Below, piece after piece: positions 10,290 through 21,260 of a stretch of 64,000 bases of DNA. Below the pieces are notes generated by a model. The model did not search any database. It saw nothing but the letters and a program-made list of their open reading frames with translations, and had not been told where the DNA came from. The stretch is from Sipunculus nudus (Eukaryota > Annelida > Sipuncula > Golfingiida > Sipunculidae). The stretch covers positions 16,062,164 to 16,126,163 of the forward strand of contig CM049315.1 of the NCBI GenBank assembly GCA_026874595.1, in the 5' to 3' direction. Numbering within the stretch: position 1 is the first letter of the stretch; each line of letters starts with the position of its first letter. Made by a program: the position numbers and the translations under genes.

Positions 10290-13200
10290 GTCAATGAAGA
10301 AGAAATTAAATGTTGGGTCAACTCCTCAATTTTCTGTATGTGAGTCTGGTGCGACCAGTGATAAAATGGCTGATTACATACTGGTCAGGCAAGTGTGAGT
10401 TGATGCGTATCAGTGAGGGAGAACAGCAAGTTGGACCACGCACATTTAAAATTGGCAAGTACTGTTCAATAATCAAAATGAAATATATTGATATATAAAT
10501 TCCTCATGTACATGATGTAGATAAATATTAGCACATTATTCAGATAAATATAAGCTCATCATAAACTAAAGTTGAGATAAAGCTCATCTTAAAAATAAAA
10601 TTAAATTGTTGGTAAAAGATGGATCTTAATCTGGTTAAATGAGAACAGTTTTACATGTAAGTTGAGCTATGAAGTATTTTAATAAGTGGTATTACATATG
10701 AGAAAGGTTCACATTTTAATTGGGAAGATTTTGAATGACTCAGTGTGAGGCAGTCCCAGCCTACTGATCGGTCATTTAACTCATCCTTTGTGAATATGGG
10801 GCACAAAGCCAAAGGCTTAGAAATATTGAATTATGTTTTGTGTGTCATACTTACAGAGGATTCTCTCCAACAGTCTAAAAATGGCTACTTGCGAGGGTTA
10901 CTGACAGATATAGAGCTGGACGTGAGCTGTGCTGTGCGGGAGGTGATGAGAATCAAACATATCAACAAGGACAAACATCCATGGTCAGTGCTATGCATAT
11001 TCACATTTAGCATGATTCACTCTTTAGTCAGACATGGCATTAAGAATGCTTGCTCCATTCATGTTCAGCATTCACAAGGATAACATTGCATAAAGCCAGC
11101 AGTCATTGATAAAAAGCCTCAACAATAACAATGATTATAAATGAAGTACTTAAAGGGGCCCAATCACCTATAAAGCATGTTGAATTAACACTGAAAATAG
11201 CCTCTTCCCTTTAAAATTAATTGATACCTGCCAAACTATTGCTTCAAAACCATTTGCTTACTCTGGTAAACGAGTGTTAAAAACAGTGGACTGGGCGCGA
11301 TCATAGTTGTTAACATAAACACAGCACATGCATCGGCAGGCTTCAACACGTGTCAGTCTGGAGATTCCCTGACTCACCTGGCCCAAAAAAATGAAATACA
11401 TGTTCCTGCTGGCTGAAACATAACATGTTGCGGTTCACTATCGGACCTCCGGTCACTCGGGATTGATTTGGCAAACAAACACATGTGTACTGTGATTACC
11501 AACATGCAAAACAATACAAAGGTGCTAAACAGCTGTATGCCAGGTAATGAGTCTGTGCTGGGATGTTTTTGCTGGTAAACTTTCGTATAAAGCAAAACTG
11601 AACTGTTAGTGTAGAAGAGTAGGCATAATATTGCTCCTGATTATGTCCCTAACCTAGTTTTAACCTAGAGGCAGTAATGTTTTACAAATGAGTATTCTTA
11701 GAATAATTACAGACAGGATTACCTGTAGTGCCTTTAGTGTATGCCTGTATAACTATCAAGATTATGATGAGTAGGCTAGGAAAATAGTAATAAATTCAAT
11801 GTGATTGAAATTGGCAATTTACTTTTGTGTTTTTTTTTGTCTAATGACTTTTCAGGTTTATCCACAGGTAATGTTTTATCCTCTTGTTTTATATGTTCGT
11901 ATTGAAGGTTCCCTCCATCCATGCAAGCCAGTATTCGACGTATCCGTGGTTACAGAGACTTGATCAAACAAGTGGAAGTGCTGAGGAAGACGCCATACAA
12001 TTCAGATAATGAAGAGCATGAACAGTTATTAATACAGGTAAGTATTATTAAGTTATAAATACATGTAATTATAGATAAATTATTTCAGGTAATGACTAAT
12101 GTATCACCAGACAAAGCCAGGGATACTATGGTTTTAGCATGGTCCAGCCACAGCCACAGATAACTCAAAATATATTTCACAGATCTATGACATGTACATA
12201 GATATGGGTGAGAGGAAGAAACCTATATAAAATGGAATCATGACCTTCACCAGGAGAGTGACTTTGACCTTGAATAATTCCATCTTTGGTTAAAATCACA
12301 CAAATTCTTAAATATCACAAGTAAGTGTGCATGGATTGATCCCAAAATCAAGTTGACCAAAGATGTTGGGTAGTATTGTTATGTACCAGAAACTGGTGGC
12401 ACAACCTATTTTCTTTTCTTTTTACTTGTTTTTGTGCCTTTTATACCCCCATCATTTCACTTGACAGTATTGTGAACATTATAAGTCAAAAACAAATGGA
12501 CAGATTTCTTTCATATTATGTATATGCATAGATATGGGATGTGGTATATTCAAATTGGGATCATGACCTGTGCCATGAGAGTGGCCCTGACTTTTCATAT
12601 ATTTGGTGAAAATGACATGAAATCTTAAATATCTGAAGAAAGGATGCATGGATTGGTCCAAAATTCAAACTGACCAAATGTCTTGGATAGCTTTGTATTC
12701 TGTGGGAGACAGGTGGCACCACCTTTTGTCCTTTTCTTTTTTTCACACCTTTTAATACCCCATCATAGCCACTATACAGTACTGTAAGCATTATAAGTCA
12801 AAAACTAATTTACAGATTTCTTTCATATTATGCATATACATAGATATTGGTTATGGGATGAGGTCAATAAATTGGGCTCATGACCTTTAGCATGAGAGTG
12901 GCCTTGACCTTGCATATTTCCATATTTGGTAAAAATCACATAAAATCTTAATATCTCAAGAAAGGATGCATGGATTGGTCCAAAAATAAAGTTGACCGAA
13001 GATCTTGGAGAGGTTTGTCTTCTGTAGGAGACTGGTGGCACCACCTTGAACGTTTTTTTTAACTTTGAGCTTGAACTTTATTGACCATGGCGTAATTAAA
13101 ATAGCAACATGCTTCAAAACATTCTGATATGTCACAAAATAATATACATTTTATGCAAAGGGGGCTCAACCTTAAAGAGGTATATGCCCCTTCATTACGT

Positions 13201-16200
13201 TTATCAATTGGAGCAAACAGGAAATATTGTGCAGTAAACAGAACATGTGCATGAATAGTTGAAAGCCATGTGTATTATTGAATTAATCATTCATATTTGA
13301 GACAGTATAAACTGTTTAACCTTTTTCTTATAAACAGGCGTGGTCTTGTCAAATACTGTTCTGTAATAATTCCATATATAAAGACTTTATAAATGCATAG
13401 TTCTAAACACATTTGCTTACTGGTAAATTTTACATTGTCTTGTATTATAAACATTAGTATTTGCTTAAATAAATTATTTTTAAGAGAACTTTTGTCCTTT
13501 TCTTGTTTCTGTCCTTTTAATACCCCCATCATTGCCACTTGACAGTACTATAAGCATTGAGCATAAGTAAAAACAAAAAGACAGATTTCTTTCATATTAT
13601 ACATATGCATAGATATGAGCTATAAGATGAAGTCTGTTTAATCTATGGTAATTTATGAACTTTAGTATGAGGTTGCCTTGACCTTGAATATTTCTATATT
13701 AGGTGAAAAACGAACAACAATTTTGTTTTTCAAATGGTTGGTATGTATCTGTCTGATGTCAATTTGATAGATGTATCTATCTTAAAATCAAAAGGAAAGA
13801 TGTCAGTCAGATGTTGAAGTTGTTGAAAGAGTTTGAAAAACTGTGACCTTGACCCTTACCTTCAAGGTCAAATCTGCCAGTATATAGGATTTGTTTGATA
13901 CCCATAACTTTTGAAGTACTCTATCTTTATTCTTCAAATGTGATATACAGATTGTTTCCACCAAGATCCCTGACGTGTTTGAAGACTGGTGACCTTGACC
14001 TTGGTTTTGAAGGTCAGACCTGAAGAAACCCTAGTGGCCTTGTCAAGTGTCAGTATATGCTTCTGAAGAAGGGGGCCTATTTTTTAAGGGGGTATGCGTC
14101 AGTTGTCTGAAGATACCAAGGCATCTGCGATGCAAAAAGTTCTAGTTTATCTAGTTATGAATAGATTAGTTTGATTCGCTATGTTTTCATGCAGGTTACA
14201 CCACTGAAGCTGCATTTACGCCTGGTAAACTTCTGACACAGCTGGCCTGATTTTTCTTCCTATCATAATAGGGTTGCATGGAAACTGGTCCCCAACAAAC
14301 CATTGTGGCACAACCTACAGTCTTTTTGGGTGTCCTTCCATATGTCTGTTCACATGTCTCAGGAATGGTTAGATGTTTCAACCTGAAATTGTGCATGTCC
14401 ATTTATTTTGGCTAGCCTTCTTATACACAAGACTGGTGGCACCACCTTCATTTGTGTTTTCAAAGAAATCATTAAAACCTGTATCTCAGGTGTGGTTTGA
14501 CATAATGACCTGAAATATACCATAGACCTTGAAGTGCTTTCTCAAGCATAGGACTGTTTTAGGACAGGTGGTGACACCTGCAATCAGGTAACTGTATAAT
14601 ACATACATGCATCTCCCCAGTGGTTTAACTGAACAGCCTGAAATTTTGCTTCTCTGTAGATCTCGGGTAGCTTTATCTCTCAATAATCTCATACAAGACT
14701 GGTTTGGTGACCTACATCTATTTGTGATAAAATCACACATCTCCCAGGAGTGGTTTGACACATCAGACTAAATTTTGCAAGGTCTTGAATAGCTTTAACA
14801 ATAATTTTGGTGGTGTCTGTCTCTGTATCTTGAGATACTTTGGCATCAATTATGCCAGAAATTTGGAGGGCTATGGCTTCAGGAGATATTCCATTGCTCA
14901 AATGATCCATGCCCCTGGGATTCAGCGGACACATGTAGATGCTTCTTGACTGCCCATAGTCTAGTTTTCCTAAGCCTGTCTTACACAGGACTGATTATGT
15001 TGTACCCATGGTTTGTCTGTTAACTTCTTGTGTCCCCCAGATAACTTTCCAGGGAGTTCATATAAAATCTGATGGATTTTCATGAAACTGATAAATATTT
15101 ACCAACTGAGTTTCTCACCTGAATAAAATTCTCAGCAAAATCCATGCATGTTTAATGAGGTCAGTGGTCACAAGGCATACAATGGACAAATTATGCATTC
15201 TTGCTGTGCTCTTGTTACCTGTTGTTATGGTGACGAGAGTCCCAAGAGTTTCATTATGCATTTTATCGAGGTTGCATTAAGGCTCGCAGGGGGTGTTAAT
15301 CAGGGAATTTAACATAATATATGATATTATTCATTAAATTTTCTAAAAATCAAGACAATTTTATGTCACATTTTGTATGAAATTAATAGGATGTAATATA
15401 TCAATCAGCAAACAAGCGCCATGCTCTTTGAGAAAAATTTGTTTCAGTATTATCCATTTATAGAATGTACATTATCAGAATAATCCTTTGTTTCAAAGCT
15501 CTGGGAGAGTCTAAAACCTGATACACCCCTGGACGGAAGGATCACTAAGCAGTGGGGAGACATTGGTTTCCAGGGCAATGACCCGTCTACAGACTTCAGG
15601 GGCATGGGCATGTTGGGACTATACAACCTGATGTAAGTAGAACTACAAATTCTGTACAACCTAATGTAAGTAGAGCCACAAAGACAGTACAGCCTCATGT
15701 AATTAGAGCTGCAAACACTGTACAACCTGATATAAGTAGAGCCACAAAGACTGTACAGACTCATGTAATTAGAGCTGCAAAGACTGTACAACCTGATATA
15801 AGTAGAGCCACAAAGACTCTACAGCCTCATGTAATTAAAGCTGCAAAGACTGTACAAACTCATGTAAATAGAGCCAAAAAGGCTGTACAGCCTCATGTAA
15901 ATTGAGTGGGAAAGACTATACAACTTCATGCAAGTATGTATGTTACATGTTTATAGAACTTGTTTAAGTTGTTACTATTTCACACAATTATCATTTCCTA
16001 CAACAACTGAATTTTAGAAATAGATATTTTTAAATATCAGTTTTTATATCTTTTTGAGAAATGTAGAGAGAAACTTCCAGAAACCATGTTAAGATCTTTG
16101 AAAATGAAAAAGTCATAGACTTGCTTTCATTAATAAGTGTAGAAACTTGAAACTGTCAATGTGAAGTTTTATATTTTAGATAAATCATTCGCTGTCAAAG

Positions 16201-19050
16201 GAATATCATTGTTTTGTATATTAGGAGTCTCACTGGGCAGTGTTTATTTGTCTGTGAATATTGAATATTTAAGCACATCTGAAGCATGGTGGGGTTATAA
16301 ACAATCATTTATGGCACTGGATCCCTAGCTGCTGTCTTCCTTGTAGTCTGTGTTGTCTACAGAACCAACCAGTTGATATTGTATTTATCACAGAGCTACA
16401 TAGCCCCTGTGATATGACATTTACTTTGGGTCCACAGCACTGTCTGTTAATGCAGCTTTTATCAACCTGGCACATAACCTGTGCTCTGAGACATGCTCTG
16501 GAATAAAAAAATAATAGGATATACAACATACAGTATAACCTCTTTCATTTGCTGCTTGGTCATCTGCCAACCTTGCCTATCGCCAACAAATGACAAAGTC
16601 TTGATTTCCTTACTTACTAAAACCCTGTTTGTATGAAGGTTCTGGCACACAGTGCTTGGGTACTGTGTGAAAATTGGAGTGACTGTCCACAGTTTAGAGT
16701 GTTGATAATATGTGTCGCCCATATATGAAAATATTGCAAACCCCATTATGTGTTGCCTCCCTATTTGCCAGTTGCCTCAAGGCTTGCAGGTCATTTATGA
16801 TGACAGTAGGAAACCAGTCATTTAAAACATATAAATGTCTTCTGATATTTCACTTTCTTATCCCAAATCATTATTAATCAGAACATTTAATGGGAAGTTC
16901 TTATTGCCTAGACCAGTTTTTCTACAAGTTAAATAATTTACTCTTTCGAGACTGCCAGATAAAGTCTTTTAATTTTGTGGGCATACTCCTAATTTTGTGA
17001 TCATCTGTCTATTGGGAAGTTCTTGTACCAGTCATTATATTGGGTCCCAGTGACCTCATGAAAAATCATAAATACAAAGAAGACAGTACATCAAATAATT
17101 GATATCATATTTAAGGCATATTATTAAACAGCAATGAATGTACATGAGCCACTACATTTCATCCTTTTTGTTCCAGACATTTAGTCACCAAGCATAAAAA
17201 TACTGCTAGACAGATACTGTCTCATGCTGACCATCCAGAATATGGGTAAGTTGACAATTTTCATTTGTAACATTGTTGTACTGACGATATTGTTAGATAT
17301 TTGGAGAGGGGGGGAGGTTATAAGATTTCACTCTTCTTTTTTAGAGTGCAGCAAAGTTGTGAAGTCTTTATCCACCATATGTGGATAAACTCCAAGAAAT
17401 GTGAGTTCAAATGTTGTTTAAACTACCGGTATACCCATTTTAACAAAGATTACATGAAATTTTATTTTGTTTAAAATATTTGGGTGTGAGACTCTCTCTG
17501 TTTATCCATCTGTTTGTTTTATAGGATTTTTTATGGGCTCAATATTAAATTTACTATTCCTGTGCTATTGTTAGTATCAATTTCTAGTAAAGTTTAGCTT
17601 TCAATACTCTCCAGTTCAGTTGTTACGTTTGTCATTTCTGGTAGCATTGATGTGATATTCTCTGGTATCCCTTGCCAATGTTGATGTCAACACAATAAAT
17701 ATTATGTGGCTTTCTATGTTAAACTCATTCTATGATAAAATCTTCAGTTCTACAGTAATTATATCTGACAGGGCTGATGTATTATTTCCAGGTATTCCTT
17801 TGCCATTGTTGGTATCAACTTGACAAGTGTAGTGTACCAGTTACTGATCTCAGGTGCTTTGAAGTCTCACATGTACAGTACTGTGTTTGGTCAGCCCAGC
17901 ATACAGGATTTTCACAGGGTCTATTGTAAGTACTAGTACCTGTTCATTATTTTGAACACCTGTTTAGTTTTATTCCAAATCGCAGATGCTGCTAAAGTAA
18001 ATCCAACAAGATAGTAGATACACTTGCAAAGTTTCTGACAATGCTGTGCTGCAATTCATTCTATGCAAAAAAAAAATCGATTTTCAGTTTCTTTTGGGAA
18101 ATATTGAAAATGACCCCCCCCCCCCCCCACCCCCCACCTTAATGATGAAAAGTAATACAATGGCGCACATAATAGCTGAAAATTTTCATCTTGTATACAA
18201 AGAATAGACCACTCTATTATACACAGTAAGAAAATATGGTCTTAACTTTAGAATATTTAATGTTTTAATATTTTTAAAAATATTTTAAAGGGACCTATTC
18301 ACACACCAGATATGTTAAATATTCATAAGATTATTTAGCTTTTCACACCTTAAATATAATGGTATCTGCCATATTTAATTCTAGAAAACAGGCATGACAG
18401 TGCCATAAAACATTAATACAGCACACAAAATCGAGATTTTAAGCTTCAAACTATTGTTTCCTTTGTGTTTTTCCCTTCACATTTCTTCTCCTTGTTATGG
18501 TATTGTCACACTTGCCCAAGATTTGACCTCTGTTATGGTCATCAGACACAACTGGACTGTTTTATCACACACAAAACCAAATAGCAATATATAAAACAGG
18601 TGTATTGGAGAGAGTAAGTCTGTGCTTAGATGGTTTTGCTGGAAAGCAATTGGATACAGTCAAAGTGAACTAATTGCATGAGATAATATACATATTATTG
18701 CAAACATTCATGCACTTTTAATAAATAAAAAATATTTTTAAATTGTTTTGAGTTTAAAGATAGAACAAAAGATTTTTAATGCAATATATCTATACAGTAC
18801 AATTTATGGATAAAGCTAACTAATATGCTGATGCATAAGTTCTTTTTTTATTGTGAGTCATCATTTTTCAGGTTATATATTCCATAAATTTGATCAATAC
18901 TGGATGGAGAGGAAACCAAACATCATGGAGTTTAACTTGGTCAAGGACGACTTTCACGCTGTGGTGGAGGAACAACTCAAGGACAGCAGCTGTTCATTCA
19001 GACTTCTGGAGGAAGAAAGGGAAGAAGAAGAGTATGTCCGGGGTTCATAG
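10290..19050 (+). CDS. ELMOD2: ELMO domain-containing protein (ELMOD1/2 type), complete coding region in 7 exons
   Basis: Join 10310-10454, 10857-10983, 11908-12037, 15499-15632, 17177-17245, 17792-17925, 18872-19050; 305 residues, close to the roughly 290-335 of animal ELMOD1/2. ELMOD proteins are GTPase-activating proteins for ARL2 and ARF-family GTPases, without the PH domain of the larger ELMO1-3. The N-terminus has a hydrophobic stretch (LLNFLYVSLV) followed by GKCELMRI, as in vertebrate ELMOD1/2. The ELMO domain fills most of the rest. The family motif W-x3-GFQ-x2-DP-x-TDFRG-x-G is exact: WGDIGFQGNDPSTDFRGMG, with R168 as the expected catalytic arginine. The C-terminus is an acidic tail (LEEEREEEEY). 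The ATG at 10310 is the start because TAA lies in frame directly upstream. ELMOD1 versus ELMOD2 cannot be settled by eye; the symbol is provisional. Confidence 0.93.
10310..10454 (+). CDS. ELMOD2: ELMOD coding exon 1
   Basis: Residues 1-48 plus 1 base. The acceptor at 10288-10289 precedes 20 bases of 5' UTR that end in an in-frame TAA just before the ATG. The exon ends AAAATTG|GCAAGT, a GC donor; the next exon supplies AG to make Glu, giving FKIEDSL where vertebrate ELMOD2 has RIENSL. The nearby GT at 10459 does not give a matching phase. Confidence 0.9.
10857..10983 (+). CDS. ELMOD2: ELMOD coding exon 2
   Basis: Residues 49-90 plus 2 bases. Acceptor TTACAG, donor ATG|GTCAGT. Encodes a helical region (SLQQSKNGYLRGLLTDIE...). 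Confidence 0.92.
11154..11650. mobile_element. TTAA-target MITE (piggyBac-like), copy 1
   Basis: The left end TTAA|AGGGGCCCAATCACC and the right end GATTATGTCCCT followed by a decayed TTAA (AACC) mark this copy in ELMOD intron 2. The inside has GGTAAACTTTCGTATAAAGC, a phrase shared with a fragment at 25798-25905. Confidence 0.5.
11908..12037 (+). CDS. ELMOD2: ELMOD coding exon 3
   Basis: Residues 91-134. The codon for W90 is split across the intron. It contains LRKTPYNSDNEEHEQLL, close to the vertebrate VRKRPYDSDNLQHEKLL. Donor CAG|GTAAGT, phase 0. Confidence 0.95.
12100..14145. mobile_element. Old Helentron/HINE-like repeat with about 310-bp tandem units
   Basis: ELMOD intron 3 holds repeated blocks with TTTCTTTCATATTATG, TGCATAGATAT, TGAGAGTGGCCTTGACCTTG, AAAGGATGCATGGATTGG and GACTGGTGGCACCACCT; successive copies near 12510 and 12825 are about 312 bp apart. 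The right end has a small hairpin, GCATC-TGC-GATGC, then AAAAAGTT and CTAGT|T (14145), the form of a Helitron-type 3' terminus. A related copy is at 20490-21260. The left limit is approximate. Confidence 0.5.
14200..15080. repeat. Decayed relatives of the GGTGGCACCACC repeat
   Basis: The words ACTGGTGGCACCACC (14432), GTGGCACAACC, CAGGTGGTGACACC and TCTCAGGTGTGGTTTGACA recur at irregular spacing. No gene seen. Confidence 0.4.
15499..15632 (+). CDS. ELMOD2: ELMOD coding exon 4 (GAP motif)
   Basis: Residues 135-178 plus 2 bases. Holds the whole ELMOD signature with R168. Acceptor TTTCAAAG, donor CTGAT|GTAAGT. The last 10 exon bases and the donor form the first unit of a 33-bp tandem array that continues into the intron. 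Confidence 0.96.
15623..15935 (+). repeat. 33-bp minisatellite made from the exon 4 end and splice donor
   Basis: Units start every 33 bases at 15623, 15656, 15689, 15722, 15755, 15788, 15821, 15854, 15887 and 15920 (the last partial). Each has ACARCCTSAT (exon tail), then GTAAGTAG or a variant (donor), then AGCYRCAAAGACTGT. The GT survives in copies 2, 3, 5, 7, 8 and 9; copies 4 and 6 have AT and copy 10 has GC. Reading past the true donor gives TAA at once, so use of a later donor would truncate the protein. Confidence 0.95.
17177..17245 (+). CDS. ELMOD2: ELMOD coding exon 5
   Basis: Residues 179-201 plus 2 bases. Encodes HLVTKHKNTARQILSHADHP, matching the family pattern ILSRSNHPKLGYSYAIVG across the next junction. 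Confidence 0.94.
17792..17925 (+). CDS. ELMOD2: ELMOD coding exon 6
   Basis: Residues 202-246 plus 1 base. Encodes YSFAIVGINLTSVVYQLL and DFHRVYC across the donor TCTATT|GTAAGT. Confidence 0.94.
18289..18717. mobile_element. TTAA-target MITE (piggyBac-like), copy 2
   Basis: Left end TTAA|AGGGACCTATTCAC, right end GCACTT|TTAA. It shares GATGGTTTTGCTGGAAA and related words with a copy ending at 31097. Located in ELMOD intron 6. Confidence 0.45.
18872..19050 (+). CDS. ELMOD2: ELMOD coding exon 7 and stop
   Basis: Residues 247-305, stop TAG at 19048-19050. Encodes FDQYWMERKPNIMEFNLV and ends in a Glu-rich tail, longer than the short C-terminus of vertebrate ELMOD2. Confidence 0.94.
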
Positions 19051-19960
19051 TAAAATAAATACAAGACCGTCACTTAAGGAGAGTTACAAATTACATGCCA
19101 GGTGTACATGTTCCATTTGGATGACATCCAGGTAGACATTACAAACTGGTTGTCATCCAGGTAGATGACTCTCTTGGTGAGCTGTGCTGTGAAGTACAGT
19201 ATATGGTAGATATACATTTGCCATGACGCAGGTAGAATTGTTATTTGAATTATTTATATATTGCTGTCATGACAAGTAATGTGTGTTCAAGAAACTTAGA
19301 TAAGGCTGGTCTGCCAAAGCTATCACTGTGCCTGCACAATACTGTTGTTTTCTGTTCACCAGTCGTCCATGTTTTTAGTCACACATGTTGCTGATTCACA
19401 CCAAATCAAAAATTTTATGCTCATAAAAATCTCATTCATTCAGAGAATGAGCATAATTATCATTTTTGTGCCTTTATAGTAGAAGCCCTTCAGCTAAACC
19501 AGCAGATTTTGCATTGAATAAAGTTTTCCCTGAATTAAACACAAACCCTAACATACTGGTAATCCAAAAATGACCCCATGTTCAGTTACAATATATGAAT
19601 AGAAAAATACAATGCTAGTTTACCAAGGAATTTCAGTGATATGTAGGGTAATTTTTCAGTTGTGTGAGCCAATCAGCCTTTAATGATACAAACTTACTGA
19701 AGGTATTATTGGATATGTTTGGTTTTAGTGGAGGTGTTGTTATATTTACAAGTTATTTTAAATAATCTCATCTGTTTCTGGTACTATTTTATGGTTACAT
19801 ATCTGATGATATCAATGTTTTATTTTCTTTTAAATGATAAAGTGATTGCAAATATGAAATATTGAATTGTAAAATAAAATAAAGTCAAAATTTGCCCATG
19901 CCCAGGCAGATTTACCAATGTCACTGTTATTATTTTTTGCAGATGTAAGAACCAATAAAC
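19051..19960 (+). terminator. ELMOD 3' UTR with candidate poly(A) signals
   Basis: AATAAA occurs at 19054, 19517, 19873, 19878 and 19954. The paired signals at 19873-19883 are the strongest looking, but the true cleavage site cannot be read from sequence. Confidence 0.4.
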
Positions 19961-20489
19961 CATTATGCCTTACTCGTTTTTACAGATTTATTTATTTGCA
20001 TATTTGTTTCTAGGCAACCCTAAACATGTCTTTATTAACCTTTCGTTATTTGCTTATATTAGAAAAAACATAGTTTGGTAAAAAAATTTGAAATAACTTG
20101 TAGTTTCATATCATTGTTTCATATTAACAAAAAACAGGATTAAAAAAGAATTTTTGGAAAATCAAACATTTAAGTGAGGAATTTTTCTAATATGTGCTCA
20201 TTCATAATTTTTTTAAATATTCAAATTATGAATAATGGAAAACCTATTTTGATAACATATGCAATGGTGTTAAATATTTCTGGCCTTGTGCATAGTGATC
20301 TATACAATCTGATATTGTTTTTCTTTTAACATGTTCTATGAATTTGTATCAATGTTCTCACCTTATTGACAAATTAAGCATATGCTCAATTTTATTTTAA
20401 CGCTATGGTACTTATATTCAGGAGACATGTAACCATCATGCTGTTGGGTCAAGTTGATGAATTATACACAGCAACAAATCAATCTTGTT

Positions 20490-21260
20490 ATATCCCCAGT
20501 CAGGGATACCATAGTTTAAGCACAATCCTGCCACCGCTGCAGAAAAAAAAAAACTGTGAGATACTCCTAGGGACTGTGTAAGGACGAAGCCCATTTAAAA
20601 TGAGGTCATGACCTTTATTTTGGAGGGTGACTTTGCTCTTAAAACGGTCAATTTTTTTGTGAAAATCAAACAATATCTTAAATATCTCAAGTTGGATTGG
20701 TTAAAAAATTAGGATGCCTTAATCTTGAAGATCTTTGTTCAGTACGGAAGACTGGTGGCACCACCTGTAATCCTTTTCTTGTCTTTGCACCAGTTAAAAC
20801 CCCATCATTTCCACTTTACAGCTGTGTGAGCTTTAAAAGGTGGAAACTTATTGACACATTTCTTTCATATTAGGCATATGCATAGATATAGGTTATATGA
20901 TGAGATGTATTTAAACTAGGGTCATGTCACTATGAGGGTGTCCTTACCTGGAATATATCCATATTTGGTAAAAGCACAAACAAAAACATTATATATCTCT
21001 AGTGGATTGATATTTTTTTCTGAAAATAAAAATGAAAGATGTCAGATGGTAAGTCGTCAAATGAGTTAAACAACCAGTGACCTTGCCCTTGGTTTTCAAG
21101 GTCAAATCTGTCAAAATATATAACTTTTGAAGTACCACATCTTCTTTCTTCCAGTAGGACACAAAATGTTTGCACCAAGATCTTGGACATGTATGGAATC
21201 TGATGATCTTTATTTTAGTTTTCACAGTAAATATAGGGAAACATAGGATGTTTATGAAGC
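20490..21260. repeat. Second copy of the old HINE-like repeat
   Basis: It begins CAGTCAGGGATACCATAGTTTAAGC, matching the start of the 12100 copy, and repeats TTTCTTTCATATTAGGCATATGC, GACTGGTGGCACCACCTG and TGACCTTGCCCTTGG. From 21260 to 22300 I see nothing definite. 22300-23000 has faint traces of the same family (GGCACCACC, TGATCATGACTGGTTTTATC). Confidence 0.5.

Noticed and set aside
15450-15791. Minus-strand frame with CGSTYIRLYS repeats
   Set aside because: Antisense of ELMOD exon 4 and its 33-bp array.
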